NCBI GenBank assembly: GCA_944389815.1
Contig: CALXNS010000055.1
Coordinates: 1 to 33,344 of the forward strand
Reading direction: 5' to 3'
DNA from: an uncultured Victivallis sp.
GTDB lineage: Bacteria; Verrucomicrobiota; Lentisphaeria; Victivallales; Victivallaceae
DNA: 33,344 nt
Below are positions 16,244 to 23,625 of this stretch, piece by piece. The notes under the pieces were generated by a model. The model searched no databases. It saw only the letters and a program-made list of their open reading frames with translations, and was not told where the DNA came from. The position numbers and the translations under genes are program-made. The number at the start of each line of letters is the position of its first letter. Positions within the stretch are counted from its first letter, which is position 1.

Positions 16244-16287
16244 TGACGGGAATATGACGGAAAAATAACGGAAAAGTGACGTTTCAA
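16244..16287 (+). repeat. Intergenic array of 11-bp repeats, copy 2 (Pho-box-like)
   Basis: Four units with exact 11-bp period: TGACGGGAATA, TGACGGAAAAA, TAACGGAAAAG and TGACGTTTCAA. They lie between uppS and cdsA and end 33 bp before the cdsA start. On the minus strand the cores read CCGTCAT or CCGTTAT. Upstream at 16219-16234 lies a perfect palindrome, AACGCAATGTTGCGTT. No clear -35/-10 pair is seen between the array and cdsA. Confidence 0.85.
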
Positions 16288-16320
16288 TTGAAGTTGTTCG
16301 TAACCATGGAGAAATGTTAA

Positions 16321-17166
16321 TTGTTCAAGTATCGTGCAATCAGTTTTCCGGCGTTGCTGGCGTTGTTGGCGGCAATCATTTTCTGGCGTGACGGAGGGCC
16401 GTATTTGTTTGTGCTGGTCGCAGCGGCGGCATTTGGTCTGGTGTTGTATGAAACCGGGGCGATGCTGCGTGGAATCGGCGTGAACAACCGTTCCGTGACG
16501 ACGGCGGTGGCGGGAGGAGTTTTTTTCCTCTTTCTGCTGGCGTGGATGGGGAATGGATTTTTCCGGGTGTCGCCAGCGCTGCTGCTCACCGGGATGGGGC
16601 TTTCCGGCGCGGTACTGGCATACGGCGGCTGGGTATCGGTGTTGTTCGGCGGGGAGCGGCGCGGGGTGTTGACGGCGACGCTTTGTTCGGCCGGGATCTT
16701 CTTCTGGCTGTTCATTCCGCTGTTTCTGCTGGCGACGGTCTATATGTCGTACGGGGCGCGGTGGATGCTCTTCGTAATTCTGGTGACGAAGATGATGGAT
16801 ACCGGCGGCTACATTTGCGGAATGCTCTCGGCGCGCTGGATGAAAAACGGTAATCATAAAATTTTGCCGAAGATCAGCCCGAAGAAATCCTGGGAGGGGA
16901 CGTTGGGAGGGATTGTGTTCTCGGTGGTCACGGCGTTTCTCTTCTGGAAATTCGCGGAGCGGGGACCGCTCTTCTGGTATTTGTTGACTGCAGTGGTGCT
17001 CGCGCTGGGCAGTTTCGCCGGAGATCTGACGGAGTCGGCGCTGAAACGGTGTTGCGGGGTGAAGGATTCGGGCCATTGGATCCCCGGAATGGGGGGCGTT
17101 TTCGATGTGCTGGACAGCTTTTTATACAATGGAATTCTCTTCTGGCTGATGATGGCCGCAATTTAA
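16321..17166 (+). CDS. cdsA: Phosphatidate cytidylyltransferase (CDP-diacylglycerol synthase)
   Basis: The 281-residue polytopic inner-membrane enzyme (about eight helices) makes CDP-diacylglycerol from phosphatidate and CTP for phospholipid synthesis. The C-terminal family signature is present: GSFAGDLTESALKRCCGVKD, then WIPGMGGVFDVLDSF. It has Met where proteobacterial enzymes have His (GHGG) and Val for Arg (DRLD); the acidic residues that bind metal are kept. The start is TTG, supported by GGAGA (16308-16312) eight bases upstream, and no in-frame ATG exists near the N-terminus. An Lrp/AsnC gene follows after 18 bp, so they are probably co-transcribed. Confidence 0.93.
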   Translation: MFKYRAISFPALLALLAAIIFWRDGGPYLFVLVAAAAFGLVLYETGAMLRGIGVNNRSVTTAVAGGVFFLFLLAWMGNGFFRVSPALLLTGMGLSGAVLAYGGWVSVLFGGERRGVLTATLCSAGIFFWLFIPLFLLATVYMSYGARWMLFVILVTKMMDTGGYICGMLSARWMKNGNHKILPKISPKKSWEGTLGGIVFSVVTAFLFWKFAERGPLFWYLLTAVVLALGSFAGDLTESALKRCCGVKDSGHWIPGMGGVFDVLDSFLYNGILFWLMMAAI

Positions 17167-17184
17167 CGGAAGAAGGGTGGAGAT

Positions 17185-17670
17185 ATGGAAGCAAAAATAT
17201 TGGCGCTGCTCGGCGAGAACGCGCGCATGAGCATCGCGGAGATGGCCGCACGGATCGGTGCTGACGCCGATCAGGTTCGGGCGGAGATCGCGGACTTGGA
17301 GAAACGCGGCGTGATCCGCGGTTACAAGGCGATTTTGAATGAAGATGTTCTGGCTGAGGAGAAGAAGGTTCGGGCGTTGATCGAAGTGAAGGTGACGCCG
17401 CGGCGCGACGGCGGGTTTGACCAGGCGGCGCGGCGGATCGCCCGTTATCCGGAGGTGAAGGATCTGTTTCTGGTTTCGGGCAGTTACGATCTGTTGTTGA
17501 CCGTCGAAGGCGAATCGTTGCAGGATGTGGCGTCGTTCGTGTCGGCCAAACTCTCAACGATCGAAGGGGTGCTTTCCACTTCGACCGGTTTCATGTTGAA
17601 GAAATACAAGGAATCCGGCAGGATAATGCAGAATGATGAAGAATATGAACGACTCAAAGTGTGCCCGTAA
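17185..17670 (+). CDS. Lrp/AsnC-family transcriptional regulator
   Basis: The 161-residue regulator has an N-terminal winged helix-turn-helix (MSIAEMAARIGADADQVRAE, then LEKRGVIRGYKAILN). A RAM/AsnC ligand-binding and oligomerisation domain follows (RALIEVKVTP, VKDLFLVSGSYDLLLTVEG, LSTIEGVLSTSTGFMLKKYK). These proteins sense amino acids and control their metabolism. The 3' end overlaps the following aminotransferase by 38 bp, so the pair is tightly coupled. The same Lrp-type regulator plus aminotransferase pair is known from Bacillus subtilis alanine metabolism (alaR-alaT). GGTGGAG lies three bases before the ATG. Confidence 0.92.
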   Translation: MEAKILALLGENARMSIAEMAARIGADADQVRAEIADLEKRGVIRGYKAILNEDVLAEEKKVRALIEVKVTPRRDGGFDQAARRIARYPEVKDLFLVSGSYDLLLTVEGESLQDVASFVSAKLSTIEGVLSTSTGFMLKKYKESGRIMQNDEEYERLKVCP

Positions 17671-18832
17671 ATCTCTGGTTGCCGATCACATCAAAGATCT
17701 TCCCAAAAGCGGGATCCGGGCTTTTTTTGATCTGGTCAACACGATGGACGACGTGATCAGTCTCGGCGTCGGCGAACCGGATTTCACGACGCCGTGGACG
17801 ATTCGGGAGACCGGGATTTTCTCGTTGGAGAAAGGGCATACCAGTTACACGTCCAATCTGGGAACTCCGGCGTTGCGCCGGGCGGTGTGCGATTACGTGC
17901 GGGAAAATTACAATGTTTCCTACGATTTCGCCAGTGAGTGTTTGATTACGATCGGCGTGAGCGAAGCGTTGGACATTGCGATTCGCGCGCTGGTCAATCC
18001 GGGCGATGAGGTATTGTATACCGAGCCGTGTTATGTGTCGTATCCGGCGGAGATCCGGATGGCGCACGGCGTGCCGGTGGTGATCGAAACGCATGTGGAT
18101 GATGCGTTTGCGCTGGACCCGGAGAAGTTGCGCGCCCGATTGACGCCGCGCAGCCGGGTGCTGCTGCTCAATTTTCCATGCAATCCGACCGGGGCGGTGA
18201 TGCCGCGCGAAAATCTGGAAAAGATCGCGGCGATGGCGATTGAACACGATCTGGTGGTGATCACGGATGAAATTTATTCCGAATTGCTTTACGAAGGGGA
18301 ACACGTATCGATCGCTTCGCTTCCGGGGATGCGGGAGCGGACGCTTTTCCTGCACGGCTTCTCCAAGGCATTTGCAATGACCGGCTGGCGGATCGGTTAC
18401 GCCTGCGGGCCGCATGAAATCATCGATGCGATGATGAAAATCCATCAGTATTCCATCATGTGCGCGCCGACGATGGCGCAGGAGGCGGCGGTGGATGCTC
18501 TGCGGAACGGCCGTCAGGAGATGATCCGAATGCGCGATTCCTATCATGAGCGGCGCGATCTGATGGTCAACGGATTGAATCGGATCGGGTTGAAATGCCT
18601 GATGCCGAAGGGGGCGTTTTATGCGTTCCCCTCGATTCGATCGACGGGATTAAATTCGACGGAATTTGCCGAGAAGCTGTTGAAGGCGGAACGGGTGGCG
18701 GTGGTTCCGGGAACTGCCTTCGGGCCGTGCGGAGAAGGGTTTGTGCGCTGCTGTTACGCGGCCTCTTCGCAGGACATCATTGCGGCGATCGACCGGATGG
18801 GGCGTTTCGTGCAATCGTTGAAAAATGCGTGA
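17633..18832 (+). CDS. PLP-dependent class I/II aminotransferase
   Basis: The 399-residue fold-type I aminotransferase has ISLGVGEPDFTTPW, YTSNLGTPALRRAV, LLNFPCNPTGAV, VVITDEIYSELLYEG and the PLP lysine Lys245 in GFSKAFAMTGWRIGYACGP. The C-terminal VVPGTAFGPCGEGFVRCCYA contains the substrate-carboxylate Arg. It is closest in style to the AspC/PatA/AlaT subgroup, and specificity (alanine, aspartate or aromatic) cannot be decided. The start lies within the regulator's last codons, with AGGA nine bases before it; the next ATG is adjacent. Regulation by the coupled Lrp/AsnC protein is likely. Confidence 0.92.
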   Translation: MMKNMNDSKCARKSLVADHIKDLPKSGIRAFFDLVNTMDDVISLGVGEPDFTTPWTIRETGIFSLEKGHTSYTSNLGTPALRRAVCDYVRENYNVSYDFASECLITIGVSEALDIAIRALVNPGDEVLYTEPCYVSYPAEIRMAHGVPVVIETHVDDAFALDPEKLRARLTPRSRVLLLNFPCNPTGAVMPRENLEKIAAMAIEHDLVVITDEIYSELLYEGEHVSIASLPGMRERTLFLHGFSKAFAMTGWRIGYACGPHEIIDAMMKIHQYSIMCAPTMAQEAAVDALRNGRQEMIRMRDSYHERRDLMVNGLNRIGLKCLMPKGAFYAFPSIRSTGLNSTEFAEKLLKAERVAVVPGTAFGPCGEGFVRCCYAASSQDIIAAIDRMGRFVQSLKNA

Positions 18833-18866
18833 ATTCGGGCGAAAAACGAAAAAAAACGATATTTTT

Positions 18867-18893
18867 TTGGAAAAAAGGTGAGCATTTTTCCAA
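18867..18893. other. A/T-rich perfect inverted repeat after the aminotransferase
   Basis: TTGGAAAAA (18867-18875) and TTTTTCCAA (18885-18893) form a perfect 9-bp stem with a 9-nt loop, 35 bp past the aminotransferase stop. No T-tract follows on either strand. It may be a weak transcription end or a protein site upstream of the tiny basic gene. Confidence 0.45.
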
Positions 18894-18953
18894 AATGGAG
18901 CTAAATTATTGAAAAGGGATTGACAGTTCCAAACATAGAAACGAGAGAAGAAT

Positions 18954-19043
18954 ATGGGCAATCTGAAGAAAAAGCGGCGGAAGAAGATCGCCAAACACAA
19001 ACGTAAGAAGCAGTTGAAGGCGTTGCGGCACAAGAAGAAGTAA
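18954..19043 (+). CDS. 29-residue basic protein, AURKAIP1/COX24 (bS22-like) type
   Basis: The very small reading frame encodes a peptide that is mostly Lys, Arg and His: MGNLKKKRRKKIAKHKRKKQ and then LKALRHKKK. The pattern (MGxxxKKRRKKxxKxKxRKxL) matches the bacterial AURKAIP1/COX24-domain peptides of about 30 residues. In mycobacteria this was seen as ribosomal small-subunit protein bS22. It should bind rRNA in the cytoplasm. It stands alone, with a weak GAGAGAAG ribosome site and a strong terminator 27 bp after the stop codon, as expected for a short abundant mRNA. TTGACA at 18920-18925 may be a -35, but no good -10 follows. Confidence 0.82.
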   Translation: MGNLKKKRRKKIAKHKRKKQLKALRHKKK

Positions 19044-19069
19044 GCTGCGGAAACGTTTTCGTGAAGACT

Positions 19070-19131
19070 GCGCCCGATTCCGGTTCCTCCCGCTTGAAAA
19101 GCGGCCACCGGGGCCGGGCGCGTTTGTTTTT
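19070..19131 (+). terminator. Strong terminator after the small basic gene
   Basis: GCGCCCG (19070-19076) pairs with CGGGCGC (19115-19121), enclosing paired CCGG segments and an inner CCGCTT/AAGCGG hairpin, followed directly by GTTTGTTTTT. The sequence GCGTTTGTTTTTGAG then recurs at 19163-19177 behind a weaker imperfect stem (about 19137-19165), which suggests a second back-up terminator. No gene is visible between 19044 and 19270. Confidence 0.85.
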
Positions 19132-19270
19132 GAGAGCGTATACAGCCGTCTCCGGTGTGAATGCGTTTGTTTTTGAGTAAAAGTGTGCGGGCTTCGGATG
19201 CGGATGCGGCATATCGGCCGAAGTGTAGCGCGGAAAGAGAAAGAGTGTGAAAGAGGAGGAGGGAAACGTT

Positions 19271-20884
19271 ATGGAAGCGCTTAGAGTTTCGTTGTATGGT
19301 GCGTTATTGTTTCCCATGCTTGCATTCTGCGGCGCGGACATTGGTTCTGATGTGGCGGCAAACGGGGATGACGTGGAGATCGTGCAGTTGTCCGCATCGC
19401 CGGATCGGCGGGTGCGGTTGCTGGAAAATTATCTGAACGCCATGCAGCTTCCGGTTTCGCGTGCACGGGGGGAAGGGTTGCTTGCGGTGTTGCGGGACGA
19501 TCCGGCGGCGACGGCGCCGCTTCACCTGATTCGCGAATGCGTCAAGTCGCAGGACGATGCGCGGTTTTTCGCCGCGGAACTTGCGAAACTTGCCGAAGAG
19601 CATCCCGAAGCTCCGGAGTTGACGCTGGCCGCGGTTCAGATCGGCGATTCCGGCGAGCTTGATCCCGAAGTCGGAAATGCGCTGCTGCTTGCCGCTCTGG
19701 AGGCGACCGATGATTACAACACACTCCCGCCGAATGTGCGTGAACTTCACGGATTGCTGCTGGCGGAATATGCCACGCGGCTGCCGCTTGCGGAGAATGA
19801 TCGGCTTGATGGGGAACGCTGGTTTGACCGGCAGCTTGCGGAGAAGGATTCGCCGTGGCGGGATCGGGTGCTCGCGGCGGCGGCGGAATATTACATGCAT
19901 GAGATGTTGCTCTTCCGTGAGGGCGCGTCGGAGCGGTTCGAAAAGTTGATGAGTGAACTGATTCGCCGGGAAGCGGCGATCAAAAGCGATCTGGAACGGG
20001 GACGGCGGACGGAATTGTACCGCCGGCTGGGGCGCACGAAGGATGCGTTGCGCTTGATCCAGACGAAGGATGTGTCGTATTACAGCATCGATGAGCTCAG
20101 CGAGAACATTATGGTTGCCATTGAGGCGGAGGAGTGGGCGCTTGCCGGGGAGTGGATTGAATATCTTCGCAAGAATGCCTCGGACTGGGCTGTCCCGCTG
20201 GCAAATGTTCTGGAAACGCAGCTTGCGCTGACGCAGAAAGACTACGATCGGGCGGCGCAGTGCTTGAAGACGCTGCCGGATTGGCCGCGAAACTATATGA
20301 CTCGCATTTTGTATCATCTCCAACGGAAAGAGTATGAGAAGGCATTGAAGGTTGCGCGGGAAGTGGAGGCGGCGGCCGGGGACATGGAAAGCAGGGAGAT
20401 CGCCAGTTACGGAATGCTCATGGTCGCGGAGAGACAGCGCAATGCCGCGCTGCTGGACGAAGTTGTCCGGAAACTGGAGCGCACTGCCGGGCTTTACGAT
20501 CCGGAATTCGCCAATTCGGTTGCCTATATCGATGCCGAGCTCGATCACAATCTGGAACGTTCCGCAGAACTGATCGAACGTGCGCTGGCCGCCGATCCGG
20601 GCAACGCGGCGTATATGGATACCATGGCGTGGCTGCAGTTCCGGCTCGGAAATTTGGCGGAAGCGGAGAAATGGATTCTGCGTGCCTTGGGCACGATGAC
20701 GCCCTCCGCGGAATTGTCGGTCTTGTACGATCATGCCGGAGAGATTTACAGTGCGCTCGGGCAGCCGGAGAAGGCGTTGCGCTGTTACCGGGAGGCGTTG
20801 CGTTACAAGCCGGAAGAGCCGGAGGCGATTCAATGGAAAATCGCCGCGCTGGAAGGGAACGCGGCAGAAGAAGAAGAGAAGTGA
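19271..20884 (+). CDS. Secreted tetratricopeptide-repeat protein
   Basis: The 537-residue protein is nearly all helical. A signal peptide (about 1-22, ending FPMLAFCGA) sends it to the periplasm; the cysteine is not in a proper lipobox. The middle has degenerate helical repeats. The C-terminal 110 residues hold clear TPR units: LIERALAADPGNAAYMDTMA, AWLQFRLGNLAEAEKWILRA and EIYSALGQPEKALRCYREAL. TPR proteins are scaffolds, here probably for an envelope complex. The ATG at 19271 is chosen over an upstream GTG because GAGGAGGAGGG lies just before it and it begins the signal peptide. It heads an apparent operon with the RlmN-like, lipoprotein and larC genes. Confidence 0.85.
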   Translation: MEALRVSLYGALLFPMLAFCGADIGSDVAANGDDVEIVQLSASPDRRVRLLENYLNAMQLPVSRARGEGLLAVLRDDPAATAPLHLIRECVKSQDDARFFAAELAKLAEEHPEAPELTLAAVQIGDSGELDPEVGNALLLAALEATDDYNTLPPNVRELHGLLLAEYATRLPLAENDRLDGERWFDRQLAEKDSPWRDRVLAAAAEYYMHEMLLFREGASERFEKLMSELIRREAAIKSDLERGRRTELYRRLGRTKDALRLIQTKDVSYYSIDELSENIMVAIEAEEWALAGEWIEYLRKNASDWAVPLANVLETQLALTQKDYDRAAQCLKTLPDWPRNYMTRILYHLQRKEYEKALKVAREVEAAAGDMESREIASYGMLMVAERQRNAALLDEVVRKLERTAGLYDPEFANSVAYIDAELDHNLERSAELIERALAADPGNAAYMDTMAWLQFRLGNLAEAEKWILRALGTMTPSAELSVLYDHAGEIYSALGQPEKALRCYREALRYKPEEPEAIQWKIAALEGNAAEEEEK

Positions 20885-20888
20885 TGGA

Positions 20889-21950
20889 TTGAAGGTTGCC
20901 GGGAAAAATTTTCTGATCGGTCACACCGCCCTGGAGTTGCGGGAGTGGGCCACAGGAAGCGGGGAAGCGGCGTTTCGCGGCGGGCAGATTGCCGGTTGGA
21001 TCTACCGGAATAATGTGATTGCGCCGGAGGAGATGAAAAATCTTCCGGGAGCGCTCCGCACGAAATTGGCGGAGACGTTCCACGCGCCCGGCACCGCAGT
21101 GGCCGACGAGACACGCTCCGGCGATGGAACGAGGAAATTGCTGCTGCGCCTGGCGGACGGCGAAACTGTGGAGATGGTGCTGATTCCAGGCGGCGATGAT
21201 CGGTTGACCTTCTGTCTGAGTACGCAGGTCGGTTGTCCGGTGCGCTGTCGTTTCTGCGCGAGCGGGCGGGACGGTTTGATTCGCAACCTGGCCGCGGGGG
21301 AGATTCTGGAAGAATATCTGCTCGGCATTCACGCCGCCGGAAACCGCCGTCCGGATAATCTGGTTTTCATGGGAATCGGAGAAGGTTTGCTCAATTTTGA
21401 TGAACTCGCCGCCGCGCTGGAGGCGTTGACCGACCCGGAACGTTTCGGCATGTCGCCGCGGCGGATCACGGTTTCCACCAGCGGTTATCTGCCTGGAATG
21501 CGGCGGTTTGCGGAACTGGGGCGGGAATACAATCTGGCGATTTCGCTTCACGCATCGGATGATGCAACCCGCGCCCGGCTGATTCCCGACCCGTTGCGTT
21601 ATCCGGTGGAGGAAATTCTTGCGGAGGCGGATCACTATCTTGAACGTGCCGGACGGATGGTTACGTTGGAGTACACATTGCTGCGTGGGATCAACGATCG
21701 ACCTTCGGATGCGGAACGCCTCGCCCGGTTGGCCCGGCTCCATCATGCGAAAATCAATCTGATTGCGTACAATGAGACCGGCGGCGGCGAATTTTCCCGG
21801 CCGCCGCGCAACGTGATCGAGAATTTTGAAAAAATCATCGCCGATGCCGGCGCGCATGTGACGCTCCGGGTCGAACGCGGCGGAGAGTCGGCCGCCGCCT
21901 GCGGACAGTTGCGGCGAATGCATCGCGAAGGAAAGGAAAAGGAAAAATGA
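20889..21950 (+). CDS. rlmN: RlmN-like radical SAM rRNA/tRNA methyltransferase
   Basis: The 353-residue protein matches RlmN, which methylates C2 of A2503 in 23S rRNA and A37 in some tRNAs using two SAM. The radical SAM cluster motif is C116-C120-C123 (GCPVRCRFC). The methyl-carrying cysteine pair is represented by Cys109 (FCLSTQVGC) and Cys338 (AAACGQL). The motif usually written GMGEP is GIGEG here (162-166), an unusual change at the SAM site. ITVSTSGYLPGM and LAISLHASDD are typical. The start is taken as TTG, four bases after the TPR stop, since no in-frame ATG is available there. The ribosome site is poor, so translation is likely coupled to the TPR gene. Confidence 0.88.
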   Translation: MKVAGKNFLIGHTALELREWATGSGEAAFRGGQIAGWIYRNNVIAPEEMKNLPGALRTKLAETFHAPGTAVADETRSGDGTRKLLLRLADGETVEMVLIPGGDDRLTFCLSTQVGCPVRCRFCASGRDGLIRNLAAGEILEEYLLGIHAAGNRRPDNLVFMGIGEGLLNFDELAAALEALTDPERFGMSPRRITVSTSGYLPGMRRFAELGREYNLAISLHASDDATRARLIPDPLRYPVEEILAEADHYLERAGRMVTLEYTLLRGINDRPSDAERLARLARLHHAKINLIAYNETGGGEFSRPPRNVIENFEKIIADAGAHVTLRVERGGESAAACGQLRRMHREGKEKEK

Positions 21951-22333
21951 GAATGCGGAATTTTTTTCCGGCGTTGCTGTTGCTGGCAACTTTGCTGACG
22001 CTTCCGGGTTGTACGTGGTTCCGGGAGGCGTTCGACGAGACGCCCGAACAGGCCGAGGCACGTCGTGCCCGGCAGGCGGCGCGGGCGGAACAGCGCAAGC
22101 GGGAGGCGGTGTCCGGAAATTCGCAGATCATTCCGGAATTGTTTCCGACTCGGGAAGAAAAGAAACGGGAATTGTTTTCCGGTTCAGATCTTTCACCACG
22201 TGAGCGGCAGTTGATCGAGGAGGCGTGGGGGGAATCGGGCTCCGGGGATGAGACGGAAATTTTCCGCGAACAGATGCGGAAAAGTTCGGAGCAGAATGCG
22301 GATTTTGTTTTTGGAACGGGGATTCTGGAATGA
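21947..22333 (+). CDS. Small lipoprotein of unknown function
   Basis: The 128-residue protein has a lipoprotein signal peptide: a basic start, a hydrophobic core and LTLPGC, with Cys22 the lipidated residue. The mature part is charged and probably helical (FDETPEQAEARRARQAARAE), then Glu/Ser-rich. No family is recognised. The ATG overlaps the rlmN stop (ATGA), and its own stop overlaps the larC start (ATGA), so translation of three genes is chained. A second ATG six bases downstream is also possible. It probably sits in an envelope membrane near the secreted TPR protein of the same operon. Confidence 0.8.
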   Translation: MRMRNFFPALLLLATLLTLPGCTWFREAFDETPEQAEARRARQAARAEQRKREAVSGNSQIIPELFPTREEKKRELFSGSDLSPRERQLIEEAWGESGSGDETEIFREQMRKSSEQNADFVFGTGILE

Positions 22334-23625
22334 GGGTTTTGAAAATCGATTCCATCGGCGGCGCATCCGGGGATATGCTGCTCGGCGCATTGATCGGTCT
22401 CGGCGCGGAAGTGGGGGAAATTCAAACGTGGATCGAGCGTTTGATCCCGGGACACGCGAAAATTGCGGTCGAACCGGTGATGTCGTTCGGCATTCAGGGC
22501 GTGCGTGCCCATGTGGAGCTGCTTGAGCATGACCATGAGCACGAGCATGACCACGAGCATGACCACGAGCATGACCATGACCATTGCCATGTACCCACGC
22601 ATGGTTCCGGACACACCCATGCGCACCCGCACGATCATCATGCCTACCGGGAGATCCGGGCATTGATCGATCGAGCCGGATTGCCGGAACGTGCGCGGTT
22701 TCTGGCGCAGAAGACGTTCCGCATGGTGGCGGAAGCGGAGGGAAAAATTCATGACCGCGAACCCGATGAGGTGACGTTTCACGAGGTGGGGGCGGTCGAC
22801 TCAATCGTCGATATCGTCGGCAGTTGCGTGGCGTTTGACTTATTGAAGATCGACGCAGTTCAACTCGGCGTAATTCCGACCGGTTCCGGGCAGGTGCATT
22901 GTCAGCATGGATTATATCCGGTGCCCGCCCCTGCGACGGTGGAATTGATCCGGATGGGGGAATTGCGGATCGATTCCCGCGCGGACGAACCCTTTGAACT
23001 CCTGACCCCGACCGGCGCGGCGCTGCTCGGCGCGTGGCCGCGCGTTCAGGAGACGATCGCGGGTGTGGTGACGCGGCAGTCGAATGCCTTCGGGCAGCGG
23101 GAACTGCTGCACCGGCCGAATTTGTTGCGGGCGATGTTGATAGAGGATGAAACCGTCCGGGAGCCGTCAGCGTCGAGCGGCGGCGGTGATGTGGTGTCGG
23201 AGGCTGCGTGCAATCTTGACGACGTATCGCCGGAAACACTTGGATTCGTCATGGAGGCGCTGTTCACTGCCGGCGCGCTCGATGTCTGGCAGGAGGCGAT
23301 CGTGATGAAGAAGCAGCGGCTCGGGGTGAAGCTGTGTTTTCTCTGTCGAAAGGAGGATTGTTCGCGCCTGAGCGGAATTCTCTTCCGGGAAACCGGGGCG
23401 CTCGGCGTGCGTTTTTCAACTCGTGAACGGCTGACTCTGACGCGGGAGGAACGGGTGATTACAACCGCATACGGTCCGGTCAGGGTGAAAATCGGCCATC
23501 TGCCGGATGGCGGCACGGTTTGCAAGGCGGAATTCGAAGATTGCCGGAAACTGGCGCTTCAACATGGAGTTCCCCTGCGGCGGATCGCCGATGAAGCGGA
23601 GCGGTTGTTCAACCGCGGGAAGTGA
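22330..23625 (+). CDS. larC: LarC-type nickel-pincer cofactor biosynthesis protein
   Basis: The 431-residue protein matches LarC (formerly DUF111). LarC is a CTP-dependent cyclometallase that inserts nickel into the pyridinium-dithiocarboxylate mononucleotide of lactate racemase and related enzymes. Signatures are KIDSIGGASGDMLLGALIGL, VTFHEVGAVDSIVDIVG and AACNLDDVSPETLGFVMEAL. Residues 67-104 contain 18 histidines in alternating His-Asp/His-Glu form, a likely nickel-binding store. It is one continuous frame, unlike Lactobacillus plantarum larC, which needs a frameshift. larB, larE and larA are not in the window, so its client enzyme is unknown. Its end overlaps the convergent UPF0489-like gene by 17 bp. 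Confidence 0.93.
   Translation: MRVLKIDSIGGASGDMLLGALIGLGAEVGEIQTWIERLIPGHAKIAVEPVMSFGIQGVRAHVELLEHDHEHEHDHEHDHEHDHDHCHVPTHGSGHTHAHPHDHHAYREIRALIDRAGLPERARFLAQKTFRMVAEAEGKIHDREPDEVTFHEVGAVDSIVDIVGSCVAFDLLKIDAVQLGVIPTGSGQVHCQHGLYPVPAPATVELIRMGELRIDSRADEPFELLTPTGAALLGAWPRVQETIAGVVTRQSNAFGQRELLHRPNLLRAMLIEDETVREPSASSGGGDVVSEAACNLDDVSPETLGFVMEALFTAGALDVWQEAIVMKKQRLGVKLCFLCRKEDCSRLSGILFRETGALGVRFSTRERLTLTREERVITTAYGPVRVKIGHLPDGGTVCKAEFEDCRKLALQHGVPLRRIADEAERLFNRGK

Noticed and set aside
19271..19340. Lipoprotein signal in the TPR protein
   Set aside because: The cysteine is preceded by LAF, which is not an acceptable lipobox; a normal signal peptide fits better.
22527..22590. Short repeats as an intergenic repeat element
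   Set aside because: They are the in-frame His-Asp/His-Glu codons of larC.
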